Shown piece by piece: positions 9,030 to 18,117 of a stretch of 56,484 nucleotides of DNA; position 1 is the first letter of the stretch; every line of letters begins with the position of its first letter. Location: assembly GCA_902796965.1 (NCBI GenBank), contig CADBRA010000090.1, forward strand, positions 1 to 56,484, given 5' to 3'. The stretch comes from an uncultured Eubacteriales bacterium. GTDB taxonomy: Bacteria; Bacillota; Clostridia; Peptostreptococcales; Anaerovoracaceae. A model generated the notes under the pieces. It was not told the DNA's origin, did not search any database, and worked only from the letters and a program-made list of their open reading frames with translations. A program made the position numbers and the translations under genes.

Positions 9030-9755
9030 ATGATGAATACGGTTCACGTTGTACTGGATTTTGAAATGAATCCTGTTTCAAGGGAAATAAAGGAACAGAA
9101 CCGGGAAAAAAAATACAGCCGCCACGGCAGAAATCTTCAGAGTGAAATAATAGAGATAGGTGCTGTGAAGCTTGAGGATCCAGGCTGCGTTAAAACAGAT
9201 GAGTTCAGTATACTCGTGAAGCCTGAGTACAATGACTCCATAGAACCGAAAATTCAGAAGCTCACCGGGATATGTACTGAAGATGTGCAGGATGCTGTCG
9301 GCTACAGCGAGGCGATGAGAGAATTCTCGGACTGGATAGGCAGCAAAGAACACGCCAGAATATACAGCTGGAGCAATTCAGATTCGAATCAGATACGCTG
9401 TGAGTGCGAGTTCAAGGATGTGGAGTTCCCGGAAAACATGTCGGACTGGGTTGATTTTCAGGTGATGTTTCCGAGAGAGACAGGGCTTCAGATAAAGCGG
9501 CAGATGTCTCTGGAATACGCAGCTGAGCTCGGCGGCATAGATTTTGATGATGAGTCAGCGCACAGAGCACTTTACGATGCGCAGAAGACGGCTGAACTCG
9601 TTCATATGGTTCTGACGGGAGAGTACAAAGACAAAATGAAAAATGTCACAGGCGTTCTGAGGTCTGATGTTGAGATCGGGACTGCAACGATGGCCGATAA
9701 GCTCGGGTCGAAATATGCTGAGCTTATGGAACGTTTCGGAAGTTCAGAAGTATAA
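9030..9755 (+). CDS. 3'-5' exonuclease, DnaQ/KapD-like (DEDDh family)
   Basis: At 241 residues this is a stand-alone exonuclease fold. The first acidic motif is VVLDFEMN (D10, E12 by the first ATG), the second is the aspartate in SWSNSDSNQI, and the last is HRALYDAQKTAELV, giving the DEDDh catalytic set. Family members degrade RNA or single-stranded DNA from the 3' end; the specific substrate cannot be told from sequence. Two adjacent ATGs occur at 9030 and 9033. AAGGAG ends only at 9029, so 9033 may be the real start. A strong hairpin terminator follows. Confidence 0.85.
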   Translation: MMNTVHVVLDFEMNPVSREIKEQNREKKYSRHGRNLQSEIIEIGAVKLEDPGCVKTDEFSILVKPEYNDSIEPKIQKLTGICTEDVQDAVGYSEAMREFSDWIGSKEHARIYSWSNSDSNQIRCECEFKDVEFPENMSDWVDFQVMFPRETGLQIKRQMSLEYAAELGGIDFDDESAHRALYDAQKTAELVHMVLTGEYKDKMKNVTGVLRSDVEIGTATMADKLGSKYAELMERFGSSEV

Positions 9756-9800
9756 AGGAGTAAAGCAGCGGAAAAAATCGTATAACAGGTCAGTAAAAAG

Positions 9801-9825
9801 AAAAACGCCGGAGACGGCGTTTTTT
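9801..9825 (+). terminator. Intrinsic terminator after the exonuclease gene, probably bidirectional
   Basis: AACGCCG (9804-9810), a GAGA loop and CGGCGTT (9815-9821) form a 7-bp hairpin followed by T residues. An A-run precedes it, so it can also serve the convergent NUDIX gene. Confidence 0.88.
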
Positions 9826-9863
9826 ATGATTACAATCGATATAAATATTATGCTGTTATCATT

Positions 9864-10478
9864 TTACTCCTGATACATTTGAGTCAGCAGTATGAGATTT
9901 CTGAGGATTCTGGCGGTTAGTCCCCAGATACCGAATCCGTTGTATTCCCAGTACAGCGTGACTCCATATGGAGATTCAACTCCGAGATGGCGCTGGAGCA
10001 CAGGTGGAAGTGTCGAATCTTTTTCGATCGACATTCTGTAAGTGTAGCTTTTCGGTTCGGAATTCATGAGGAAGGACATAGGAACAGTAAAGACCTGCTG
10101 CACCTCGCTGCTCGTTCTGATGTTTTCGTATGCTTCTTTTTTTATGGATCCCACGAACGGTTTTACGAGACGCCATCCCTGTATGCGTTCGCGCGGCAGT
10201 TCACCGAGAATTTCAACATCTCCGGGAGCCACACCTATTTCCTCGCATGTTTCGCGAAGCACGGCGTCTATGGAACGTTCGCCGTTTTCAAGATGGCCGC
10301 CGGGAAAAGATACTTCTCCAGGCTGGCTTACTGTTTCGGAACGGACTTCGAACAGAACCTCCCAGCCCGATTCCTTTTGCACGAGAGGTACGAGGACAGA
10401 AGACGAGGTGTCCTTTCGCGGAAGTCTGTTTTCGAGTGCTTTTTTCAGTTTTCCGGAAGTAATATCGTCTGATCTCAT
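9864..10478 (-). CDS. NUDIX hydrolase, CoA pyrophosphatase-like
   Basis: The 204-residue protein contains a complete NUDIX box at residues 61-83 (G61, E67, R75, E76, E79, E80, G82). Immediately before it comes EVRSETVSQPGEVSFPGG, which resembles the CoA-pyrophosphatase signature LxxRSx3Rx3GxxxFPGG, although the second arginine is missing. CoA-type NUDIX enzymes cleave CoA to phosphopantetheine and 3',5'-ADP and probably clear oxidised CoA. Because the signature is imperfect the substrate is tentative. AAAGGA lies about 12 bases before the ATG. The gene converges on the exonuclease gene and ends beside its terminator. Confidence 0.83.
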   Translation of the reverse strand: MRSDDITSGKLKKALENRLPRKDTSSSVLVPLVQKESGWEVLFEVRSETVSQPGEVSFPGGHLENGERSIDAVLRETCEEIGVAPGDVEILGELPRERIQGWRLVKPFVGSIKKEAYENIRTSSEVQQVFTVPMSFLMNSEPKSYTYRMSIEKDSTLPPVLQRHLGVESPYGVTLYWEYNGFGIWGLTARILRNLILLTQMYQE

Positions 10479-10704
10479 ATAGTTTCACGTCCTTTCGCTG
10501 CTGCACGCGTCTGCCTTCAGCGAAGATTACGGTTTTTCTCAAGACTTTAGACAGACATGTCCAGATGAGTGGAGTCTATGACACTGCGGTATATTTCTGC
10601 ATTACGGCATCGGAAAGAGCCGAGGTCGAAATCCGCATGATTATTTATTCGATAATACAAGAATTATATCATAGATGACGCAGCGGAGCGGACAAGATAT
10701 GGCA

Positions 10705-10735
10705 TAAAAAACCGCGGACATAAAACGCCCGCGGT
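10705..10735 (-). terminator. Intrinsic terminator of the desulfoferrodoxin gene
   Basis: Read on the minus strand, ACCGCGGGC and GTCCGCGGT (10727-10735 and 10711-10719) pair with one G-U pair around a GTTTTAT loop and run into six T residues. It lies 29 bases after the dfx stop. Confidence 0.85.
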
Positions 10736-10763
10736 CCGGAGAATAAAAACTGCCGTTGATGTT

Positions 10764-11144
10764 TTAGATCTCTTTTTTCCAAAGTCCGTGGAGATTGCAA
10801 TAAGCGTATGCTGCGAGGAGTTCGTCGTCATCAGTGAGCACGAATGAAGCCTCAGGAGCTGATTCAGGCTCGAGAACTTTTCTCTGGTTGCCTTCCTTTG
10901 TCTCGATAGAGATCCACTGGATATAATGTTCACTAGTCATAGGGTGAACAGCAGAACCTACTTTTACAGTGACCTTCTGGCCATCCTGTTCGATTACAGG
11001 AACGTGTTTTTCTTCTGAGGCATCTACTGCTCCCGGAATGATCTCATCCATAGGACTTCCGCAGCATGAAACTCGACATCCGCTGTCCTCTACGACTGCA
11101 TAGATATTACCGCATTTGTTGCACTTGAAAAATCTCTGAGACAT
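10764..11144 (-). CDS. dfx: Desulfoferrodoxin (two-iron superoxide reductase)
   Basis: This 126-residue protein reduces superoxide to hydrogen peroxide in anaerobes without releasing oxygen. The N-terminal rubredoxin-like centre I has C8, C11, C27 and C28. The catalytic centre II ligands are H47 (in EEKHVP, with the flanking E45-K46 pair that helps catalysis), H67, H73, C116 and H119 (in YCNLHGLW). Both centres are intact, making it the 2Fe class. It is monocistronic, with its own promoter and terminator, consistent with an oxidative-stress response gene. GAAAGGAAA precedes the ATG. Confidence 0.96.
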   Translation of the reverse strand: MSQRFFKCNKCGNIYAVVEDSGCRVSCCGSPMDEIIPGAVDASEEKHVPVIEQDGQKVTVKVGSAVHPMTSEHYIQWISIETKEGNQRKVLEPESAPEASFVLTDDDELLAAYAYCNLHGLWKKEI

Positions 11145-11220
11145 TTCCGTTTCCTTTCTCGTGTGATCGGTTGAAAGAGTCAGAATGCTCTTTCTTCATC
11201 ATGAAATACTTCTACTTTAA

Positions 11221-11249
11221 AGTTTAATATTACACAGAAAATCAGTCAA
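11221..11249 (-). promoter_or_regulatory. Probable promoter of dfx
   Basis: On the minus strand TTGACT (11244-11249) and TAAACT (11221-11226) are 17 bases apart, about 75 bases upstream of the dfx start. A small hairpin (AAAGAG/CTCTTT) lies in the leader. Confidence 0.55.
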
Positions 11250-11497
11250 GCGTTACTTGAATGACAATATCAAAGGATAAAATCGGGCTGCCTTTACCAA
11301 CACTGCGTTGTTTTTCGATATCCGGTCATTTAATTACCAGGCAGTTAAGCGCAAAATGATAACTTGAAATGTCTCATTGCCTTGGCGTTATTCCGGCTGA
11401 TCCGAAAATCTGAGAGCTTGAATTGTGAATAATGTCTCAATTTCATGTATCCTGCAGAAATACGGTTATTTTTCTGCAGGGCAGCAGATCACGCTGT

Positions 11498-11526
11498 TTG
11501 CCGGCGGACACGAATTATGGTATGAT
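11498..11526 (+). promoter_or_regulatory. Possible promoter upstream of the folded region before rbgA
   Basis: TTGCCG (11498-11503) and TATGAT (11521-11526) have 17-base spacing. It would direct transcription into the hairpin-rich stretch and on towards rbgA. Both hexamers are imperfect, so this is a weak call. Confidence 0.35.
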
Positions 11527-11532
11527 TTTTCG

Positions 11533-11730
11533 AAATAAATATATGCTGCACAGCGGCAGCATCACGGACATGAACGGATAAAGATTAATCAGCTGGACAA
11601 GCTGTTTGCCCTGAAAAAGCCGGCAGGGCATCTGCACGGGTGCGGACCGCTGCGGCGGGGAACGGAGCCTTCTGCGTGAGCGCAGAAGCAGCCGCATGTC
11701 CGCGATAATGGCGGACGCAGACGTACAGCG
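11533..11730 (+). ncRNA. Candidate structured RNA or long leader upstream of rbgA
   Basis: No convincing gene lies in the gap between dfx and rbgA. This part holds a row of hairpins. CAGCT/AGCTG are at 11590-11604 and GCCCTG/CAGGGC at 11608-11629. A nested element follows: TGCGGC (11651-11656) pairs with GCCGCA (11691-11696) and encloses the perfect CTTCTGCG-TGAG-CGCAGAAG hairpin (11669-11688). GTCCGC/GCGGAC are at 11698-11716. I do not recognise an RNA family and see no terminator, so it may be part of the rbgA leader or ordinary spacer. The rest of the gap (11250-11490 and 11731-11998) shows nothing I can name. Confidence 0.3.
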
Positions 11731-11998
11731 CACGAACATTTATGGTATGCGAGCTGATATTTGCAGCTTTAGCAGTAAAAAAATTACTGGAAAATATGGT
11801 GCAACCGGTTTGAAAAACGAATAAAGGCAGGCATTATGAGCGGTGCGTTTCATCATCATGGACAGGAGAATACGGCACGGACAGAAGCTGTATGATTGTA
11901 AACAGCTTCGCTGCTTCTCTGCAAAAGCATGATGTTCGGATTGACAGATAATATATTTAAAGAAAGAGAAAGTTTTTAGGAACAGCAGGAAAAACAAG

Positions 11999-12862
11999 AT
12001 GAAAAGTGAAAAAAAAGAACAGCCTGGAAACATAAATTGGTATCCGGGCCATATGAAAAAGACGCGCGAACTGATAGCGTCGAATCTCAAGATGGTGGAC
12101 GCCGTGATAGAAGTTGCGGATGCGAGAATACCTGTTTCGAGCAGAAATCCGATACTGGCAGAGCTCACAGAGAGGAAACCCCGGATACTGATTCTCAGCA
12201 AGGCTGATCTTGCTGATCCTGTTCAGAATAAAGTATGGGCTGAAAGACTGGAAAAAGAGGGACTCGATGTAATAGCAGCTGACTGCAGGACAGGAAAAGG
12301 CATTGACAGGATATTCAGAGCGCTCCAGAATCTTCAGGATAAAAGAGATGCCGAGACGGCCAGAAAGCGTCCGGTGCGGCTTATGATAGTAGGAGTTCCT
12401 AATGCAGGCAAATCGTCTCTGATAAACCGCCTCACAGGTAAAAAGAGCGCTCAGGTAGGTAACAGGCCCGGCGTCACGCGCGGAAAGCAGTGGCTCACGC
12501 TTAAAAACGGCATGCAGCTGCTGGATACGCCGGGCATACTATGGCCGAAGTTCGAGGACAGACAGACAGGACTCGATCTCGCATTCTGCGGATCTATAAA
12601 GGACGAGATAATGGACGTAGAGACACTGGCGCTCGAGCTCATTAAAGTTCTGCTGAAAGATTACAGGAAACTGCTCTCTGCGAGGTATAAGATCGATGAA
12701 ATCAGCGAGGACGGACTCGAAGCGATGGAGCAGATAGCGAGAAAGAGGGGATTCATATTTTCCGGAAACAGGATAGATTATGAGCGCACTGCAAACACAG
12801 TTCTCGATGAATTCAGAGCCGGCACGATCGGCAGGATAACTCTGGAGCGTGCAGACGCATGA
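11999..12862 (+). CDS. rbgA: Ribosome biogenesis GTPase RbgA (YlqF)
   Basis: The 287-residue circularly permuted GTPase is needed for late maturation of the 50S subunit in Firmicutes. The motif order shows the permutation. G4 comes first as SKAD (residues 67-70), then the P-loop GVPNAGKSS from residue 132, then switch G3 DTPGILWP. The N-terminus INWYPGHMKKTRE is diagnostic for YlqF. The C-terminal RNA-binding helical domain is complete. Start ATG 11999 has AGGA about 10 bases upstream. Its last four bases overlap rnhB (ATGA), the same gene pair as in B. subtilis. Confidence 0.96.
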   Translation: MKSEKKEQPGNINWYPGHMKKTRELIASNLKMVDAVIEVADARIPVSSRNPILAELTERKPRILILSKADLADPVQNKVWAERLEKEGLDVIAADCRTGKGIDRIFRALQNLQDKRDAETARKRPVRLMIVGVPNAGKSSLINRLTGKKSAQVGNRPGVTRGKQWLTLKNGMQLLDTPGILWPKFEDRQTGLDLAFCGSIKDEIMDVETLALELIKVLLKDYRKLLSARYKIDEISEDGLEAMEQIARKRGFIFSGNRIDYERTANTVLDEFRAGTIGRITLERADA

Positions 12863-13536
12863 CAAAACAGGAAAGACTTGAGAAGATGAAAGCGGACCTC
12901 GTCAGGATGACAGAGATCGAAAAAACGCTATACAGGGACGGATTTCAGGGAAGAAAAGTTGATATTATAGCTGGCATGGATGAGGTCGGAAGAGGTCCGC
13001 TCGCGGGGCCGGTCGTGACGGCCGCAGTCGTGCTGCCGCGCGATTTCAGCCTGCTCGGCGTAAATGATTCGAAAAAGCTGACAGAAAAGCGGCGTGAGGA
13101 GATGTATTTTGAGATAATGGACTGCGCCCTCGAAGTCAGCATCGGCATGAGAGACAGCGTGATTATAGACAGGATCAATATATTGAACGCGACGAAGGAA
13201 GCGATGGCTGACGCCGTGAACGGACTAAAGACTCGTCCCGACATCGTGCTGATAGATGCGCTCGAAATAGAAGGGACGGACATCCCGCAGATTGGAATTA
13301 TCAAGGGTGATTCCAAGAGCGTTTCGATCGCGGCGGCATCGATAATCGCGAAAGTCACGCGTGACCGCATGATGATTGAATACGCTGAAAAATACCCGTG
13401 GTACGCGTTTGAAAAAAACAAAGGATATGGCACAAAAGCGCACTATGAAGGTCTTGATGAGAAAGGCCCGTGCCCGATTCACAGAAGATCATTTCTCGTG
13501 AAATATTTTGAAAACAGGAGCATAAAAGGCCGGTAG
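12859..13536 (+). CDS. rnhB: Ribonuclease HII
   Basis: RNase HII removes RNA from RNA-DNA hybrids and misincorporated ribonucleotides. The catalytic motif MDEVGRGPLAGPVV gives D41 and E42. A third acidic residue sits in VLIDALEIEG, and the conserved SIAAASIIAKVTRD block and KNKGYGTKAHYEGL follow. At 225 residues it is slightly longer than average because of a 30-residue helical N-terminus, common in Firmicute enzymes. Translation is probably coupled to rbgA through the ATGA overlap. No terminator is evident before the tRNA promoter. Confidence 0.96.
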   Translation: MTKQERLEKMKADLVRMTEIEKTLYRDGFQGRKVDIIAGMDEVGRGPLAGPVVTAAVVLPRDFSLLGVNDSKKLTEKRREEMYFEIMDCALEVSIGMRDSVIIDRINILNATKEAMADAVNGLKTRPDIVLIDALEIEGTDIPQIGIIKGDSKSVSIAAASIIAKVTRDRMMIEYAEKYPWYAFEKNKGYGTKAHYEGLDEKGPCPIHRRSFLVKYFENRSIKGR

Positions 13537-13684
13537 ACTGCAGACGCTGCATATCATAATGCTGTTTGAGGGACACTGCGATCCCGCAGGAAGCTGCAAA
13601 TATAAAAAAAGAGTGTCTTGACACGGTCTCAAGGGTGATTTTCGCTAATGATGACGAATTCTGAAACTCCTTGATTATCATATG

Positions 13685-13713
13685 TTGACATTGACCTCGA
13701 CTGATGTTAAAAT
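13685..13713 (+). promoter_or_regulatory. Promoter of tRNA-Thr
   Basis: A perfect TTGACA (13685-13690) and TAAAAT (13708-13713) are spaced by 17 bases and placed 25 bases before the tRNA 5' end. Confidence 0.8.
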
Positions 13714-13737
13714 GACTTCTGCAAATATGCGCGGTAT

Positions 13738-13813
13738 GCTTCTGTGGCTCAGTTGGTAGAGCAGCTCATTCGTAACGAGCAGGTCAACGGTTCGAGTCCG
13801 TTCAGGAGCTCCA
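13738..13813 (+). tRNA. tRNA-Thr (anticodon CGT)
   Basis: The full cloverleaf is readable. Acceptor GCTTCTG pairs with CAGGAGC (one G-U). The D arm is GCTC/GAGC, the anticodon stem 13764-13768 with 13776-13780, anticodon CGT at 13771-13773, and the T arm AACGG-TTCGAGT-CCGTT. The discriminator is T and CCA is encoded. CGT reads the threonine codon ACG. The closing pair of the anticodon stem is an A-C mismatch (13768/13776), which is unusual. The tRNA stands alone between rnhB and valS. Confidence 0.97.
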
Positions 13814-13823
13814 GATTTTTAAG

Positions 13824-13866
13824 ATCCGTTCCGCCCTTTCTATATCAGGGTCGGAGCGGATTTTGT
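13824..13866 (+). terminator. Intrinsic terminator after tRNA-Thr
   Basis: ATCCGTTCCGCC pairs with GTCGGAGCGGAT (G-U tolerated) around a T-rich loop, ending in TTTTGTCATTTT. Confidence 0.75.
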
Positions 13867-13993
13867 CATTTTACGTTTTTTTCAAGTGTTGCCGCGCGCG
13901 GATGCGCGCAGAAGATCTATCTTTTCTTACTCACTTTCATATAGGTCATCAATAATTACGGCAGCTGCTGATCCGATCATACAGGCAAATGCT

Positions 13994-14022
13994 TTGACGG
14001 CAGTTGTGAATAGGAGTACAAT
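13994..14022 (+). promoter_or_regulatory. Promoter of valS
   Basis: TTGACG (13994-13999), a 17-base spacer and TACAAT (14017-14022) predict a start near 14029 and a leader of about 65 nt. That leader is too short for a T-box riboswitch. Confidence 0.7.
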
Positions 14023-14092
14023 CAAATAATTAAAGCAAAAATTTTTTTAATAATTATTAAATAAAACAATCCAGTTAGGAGAAAGCTTAAAG

Positions 14093-16798
14093 ATGTCAAA
14101 GACGATTTCCAAAACATACGATCCACAGGAATTCGAACAGCGGATTTATGACGAGTGGGAAAAGAACGGCTCTTTTGAGGCCGACAGCGACCGGAGCAAA
14201 AAGCCGTTTACTATAGTCATGCCGCCCCCTAATATCACGGGCAAACTTCATATGGGCCACGCACTGGACCAGACTCTTCAGGATGTTCTCATCAGATGGC
14301 GCAGGATGCAGGGGTACAACGCACTGTGGATACCGGGCAGCGACCACGCGAGCATTGCGACGGAAGTCAAAGTTGTAAACAAGATAAAAGAAGAAGAGGG
14401 TAAGACAAAAGAAGAACTCGGACGTGATGAATTTCTGAAGCGCGTCTGGGAATGGAAGGATGAATACGGCAGCACGATAACGAAGCAGGTCAGAAAGCTC
14501 GGAGCGTCGTGCGACTGGAGCCGCGAGAGATTCACGATGGATGAGGGCTGCAGCAGAGCAGTAGTTAAACAGTTTGTGAATCTCTATAACAAGGGCCTTA
14601 TCTATCGGGGCAACAGACTCATAAACTGGTGCCCTACATGCGGAACATCATTATCTGATGCAGAAGTGGAGCACAGGGACGTAGATGCAAAATATTACTA
14701 TATAAAATACCCTGGCGCTGACGGAGGTGAAGGCATCGTGGTTGCCACATCGCGGCCGGAGACTATGTTCGGCGACTGTGCCGTAGCTGTCAGACCTGAC
14801 GATCCGCGTTACAGGGACATGATCGGCAAGAAGGTCATAGTTCCGGTTGTAAACAGAGAGATAGAGATAATCGGCGATCCTTATCCTGATCCTGAAAAAG
14901 GAACAGGCGCCGTAAAGATCACGCCAGCGCACGACCCTAATGACTTTGCAGTCGGCGAGCGGCACAACCTGCCGAAGTGGTCATGCCTTAATGAAGACGC
15001 GACGATGAACAGTCTCGCCGGAGAGTATGAGGGCATGGACCGCTACGAGTGCAGAAAAGCGCTCATAAGTGACATAGAAAAAGCAGGATATCTTGTAAAG
15101 ACAGAGAACAAGGTCATACCTGTGGGCGAATGCTACAGATGCCACTCGGCCGTTGAGCCTATGATTTCTGATCAGTGGTTTGTGAAGATGGATGAGCTCG
15201 CAAAGCCGGCAGCAGATGTTGTCAGAAAAGGTGAACTCAAACTCGTGCCTGAGAGGTTCAGCAAGATCTACATGCACTGGCTTGATGACATCCATGACTG
15301 GTGTATTTCGAGACAGCTCTGGTGGGGACACAGAATCCCGGCATATTACTGTAACGACTGCGGCAGGATCATCGTGTCAGAGACAGCTCCTGACAAGTGC
15401 CCTGATTGCGGAAGCACACATCTGCATCAGGACGAAGATGTACTCGATACATGGTTCAGTTCGGCACTCTGGCCGTTTTCGACGCTCGGCTGGCCTGAAA
15501 AAAATGAAGACCTCGACTATTTCTATCCTACAGATGTGCTCGTTACAGGATATGACATCATATTCTTCTGGGTTATCAGGATGGTATTCTCCGGAATAGA
15601 GACTATGGGAGAGATACCGTTCAAGTATGTATATGTTCACGGCCTCGTGCGCGATGCTCAGGGCCGCAAGATGAGCAAATCGCTCGGAAACGGCATCGAT
15701 CCGCTTGATATCATAAATCAGTACGGTGCTGATGCGCTGCGTTTTATGCTTATGAACGGAATAACTCCTGGCAACGACATGAGATTTATCGAGGAAAAGC
15801 TCATATCTGCAAGAAATTTCGCCAATAAGCTCTGGAATGCTTCCAGATTCGTTCTCATGAACATAACTGACGAAGATGGAAATCTCCTGCCGGATGTCTG
15901 CGGAGCAGTCGACCTTTCAGGTCTTGACCTCAAAGACGAAGACAAGTGGATCATTTCGACAATCAACTCTGCTCTGTCGGAGATCACTGGCAACATGGAG
16001 AAATTCGAACTCGCCCTTGCGTCACAGAAGATCTATGACCTAATCTGGAACAATTTCTGCGACTGGTATATTGAATTCGTCAAGAGCAGATTATACGGCG
16101 ATGACGAACAGGACAAGAGAACTGCCAGAATCGTTTTGACGGCCGAACTCAAGGAACTCCTCAAGCTCCTGCATCCTTTCATGCCGTTTATCACAGAGGA
16201 GATATGGTCAGCGCTTCCGAGAACGGGAAACGAAGTAAATGAGAAAAACAAGAATGGATTCCTCATCAGACAGAACTGGCCTGAATACAGTGAATCAAGA
16301 TCGTTCCCTGCAGAAGAGGCTGAGATCGAGACAGCCATGGAGGCGATAAGGACTATAAGAAATATCAGATCTGAAGCAGAAACAGCGCCTTCAAAGAAGG
16401 TGGCAGCTGTGATACTTGCCGAGGGTGAGACTGCTGACAGACTGCACGCAGGCGAAAGATACATCATGACTCAGGCAGGAGTGAGAGAGATTTCATTCAT
16501 AAACAGCAGAGAGGAACTCACCGGCGATGTCATGTCTGGTGTTATAAGTGGTGCAGAGATATTCATAAATGCAGACGAACTTCTCGATTACAATGCTGAG
16601 TACGAGCGTCTCCTGAAGGAAAAGACGAAGCTCGAGGGTGAAGTTGCACGCGCAGCAAAGAAGCTGTCGAACGAGGGATTTGTCAGCAAGGCTCCGGAAA
16701 ATGTCATTCAGACTGAGAGAGACAAGCAGGCAAAATATACTGAAATGCTGGCTAAAGTGACAGAGAGACTGGCTGTTGTAGAAGAAAAGATAAAATAG
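14093..16798 (+). CDS. valS: Valyl-tRNA synthetase
   Basis: This 901-residue class Ia synthetase charges tRNA-Val. The HIGH-type motif is HMGH at residues 53-56 (in NITGKLHMGHALD), and the KMSKS loop is at 526-530 (GRKMSKSLGNGIDPLDI). Between them lie the editing domain (with VATSRPETMFGD) and zinc-like cysteine pairs in WCPTCGTS and YCNDCGRI. The C-terminal 65 residues form the ValRS-specific coiled coil. AGGAG lies 11 bases before the ATG. The stop is adjacent to the folC start, a common Clostridial arrangement. No T-box antiterminator signature is visible upstream. Confidence 0.98.
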   Translation: MSKTISKTYDPQEFEQRIYDEWEKNGSFEADSDRSKKPFTIVMPPPNITGKLHMGHALDQTLQDVLIRWRRMQGYNALWIPGSDHASIATEVKVVNKIKEEEGKTKEELGRDEFLKRVWEWKDEYGSTITKQVRKLGASCDWSRERFTMDEGCSRAVVKQFVNLYNKGLIYRGNRLINWCPTCGTSLSDAEVEHRDVDAKYYYIKYPGADGGEGIVVATSRPETMFGDCAVAVRPDDPRYRDMIGKKVIVPVVNREIEIIGDPYPDPEKGTGAVKITPAHDPNDFAVGERHNLPKWSCLNEDATMNSLAGEYEGMDRYECRKALISDIEKAGYLVKTENKVIPVGECYRCHSAVEPMISDQWFVKMDELAKPAADVVRKGELKLVPERFSKIYMHWLDDIHDWCISRQLWWGHRIPAYYCNDCGRIIVSETAPDKCPDCGSTHLHQDEDVLDTWFSSALWPFSTLGWPEKNEDLDYFYPTDVLVTGYDIIFFWVIRMVFSGIETMGEIPFKYVYVHGLVRDAQGRKMSKSLGNGIDPLDIINQYGADALRFMLMNGITPGNDMRFIEEKLISARNFANKLWNASRFVLMNITDEDGNLLPDVCGAVDLSGLDLKDEDKWIISTINSALSEITGNMEKFELALASQKIYDLIWNNFCDWYIEFVKSRLYGDDEQDKRTARIVLTAELKELLKLLHPFMPFITEEIWSALPRTGNEVNEKNKNGFLIRQNWPEYSESRSFPAEEAEIETAMEAIRTIRNIRSEAETAPSKKVAAVILAEGETADRLHAGERYIMTQAGVREISFINSREELTGDVMSGVISGAEIFINADELLDYNAEYERLLKEKTKLEGEVARAAKKLSNEGFVSKAPENVIQTERDKQAKYTEMLAKVTERLAVVEEKIK

Positions 16799-16799
16799 T

Positions 16800-18113
16800 A
16801 TGAATTACGATGAAGCATTAGAAACGATACACTCGTATCTCAGATTCGGGTCAAAGCTCGGATTGTCAAGGATGAACGGGCTCCTCGACAGACTGGGACA
16901 CCCCGAAAAGGATCTCAAAGTTATACATATCGCAGGTACAAACGGCAAGGGCTCTGTATGCCGCTACATATATACTATTTTAAATGAGGCAGGATACCGT
17001 GCAGGCGCGTATTTTTCTCCATATATAGAAAAATTCACGGAAAGAATAGAGTGCGCCGGCGAACAGATATCAGAGGAAGATCTCACCAGATATACGGAAA
17101 CAGTAAACGATAAGGCTCAGGAAATGGTGAACTCCGGCGAAGAGTCTCCGACGGAGTTCGAAATCGTTACTGCGATCGGATTCATGTATTTCGCCGATCA
17201 GAATACAGATTTTGTAGTTCTGGAAACCGGACTAGGAGGAACAGGTGATTCTACTAACGTGATAGAAAAGCCGCTTGTCACGATCATAACGTCGGTCGAT
17301 TACGATCACATGGCTGTGCTGGGGAACACGCTTCCGGAGATCGCTGCCAACAAGGCCGGAATCTTCAAGAAAGGCGTGCCTGCGGCGGCGTTCATAAAGG
17401 ACGAGGAAGCGAGAGCTGTCGCGTCTGACAGGGCTGCAGAGCTCGGAGCACCGTTTTACGATATAAACGGAGCATCTGTTTCAGATGTTGTCAAGGATAT
17501 AGAAGGATATTCATTCAGCGCTGATTATGATATAAACGGAGTTCATCATTCATACAAAGACATCAGGCTTGCTATGGCCGGAATGCATCAGGTTGAAAAT
17601 GCGCTTTGCGCACTTTACGCTGTCGATATACTTCGTGGGGAAGGCGTCGATATATCGGACGAAGCTCTCAGGAGCGGATTCGCAAAATCAGTTCAGCCCG
17701 CCAGATTTGAGGTCCTCTATACAGATCCTTATATAATTCTCGATGGCGCGCATAACTATGCAGGCGCAAAGGCGCTCGCGTATACACTTCATGAAGTGCT
17801 CGACGGAAGAAACATACTTCTCTGCATAGGAATCCTCGAAGACAAGGAATATCAGAAAATGGCGCAGGTGCTGAACAAGCTGCACTGCGATATCATATGC
17901 ACTTCAGTTCCATCAGAGCGAGGAATGCCAGCATTTAATCTGGCGGATGCGTTCGGCAGAGTCGGAGGATTTGTGATCGGAATATACGACAATTATCTCG
18001 ACGCCTTTGATGCTTCTGTCAGAGCGGCAGGAGCATATGACGCAATCGTCTGGGCGGGATCGCTGTATCTCATGGGTCCGATAAGAACTCTCTTTACAGA
18101 AGGAGGTCAATAA
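16800..18113 (+). CDS. folC: Folylpolyglutamate synthase / dihydrofolate synthase
   Basis: FolC adds glutamate to folates, retaining them in the cell. At 437 residues it has the normal length. Motifs are the P-loop HIAGTNGKGSVCRYI, the FSPYIEKFTERIE segment, the ligase motif LETGLGGTGDSTNVI, TSVDYDHM with the metal-binding histidine, and the C-terminal LDGAHNYAGAKAL. The start follows the valS stop by one base with only a weak binding site, so translational coupling with valS is likely. Confidence 0.95.
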   Translation: MNYDEALETIHSYLRFGSKLGLSRMNGLLDRLGHPEKDLKVIHIAGTNGKGSVCRYIYTILNEAGYRAGAYFSPYIEKFTERIECAGEQISEEDLTRYTETVNDKAQEMVNSGEESPTEFEIVTAIGFMYFADQNTDFVVLETGLGGTGDSTNVIEKPLVTIITSVDYDHMAVLGNTLPEIAANKAGIFKKGVPAAAFIKDEEARAVASDRAAELGAPFYDINGASVSDVVKDIEGYSFSADYDINGVHHSYKDIRLAMAGMHQVENALCALYAVDILRGEGVDISDEALRSGFAKSVQPARFEVLYTDPYIILDGAHNYAGAKALAYTLHEVLDGRNILLCIGILEDKEYQKMAQVLNKLHCDIICTSVPSERGMPAFNLADAFGRVGGFVIGIYDNYLDAFDASVRAAGAYDAIVWAGSLYLMGPIRTLFTEGGQ

Positions 18114-18117
18114 TCAC

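Noticed and set aside
13867..14092. T-box riboswitch upstream of valS
   Set aside because: I found no T-box sequence, specifier stem or terminator, and the predicted leader is only about 65 nt.
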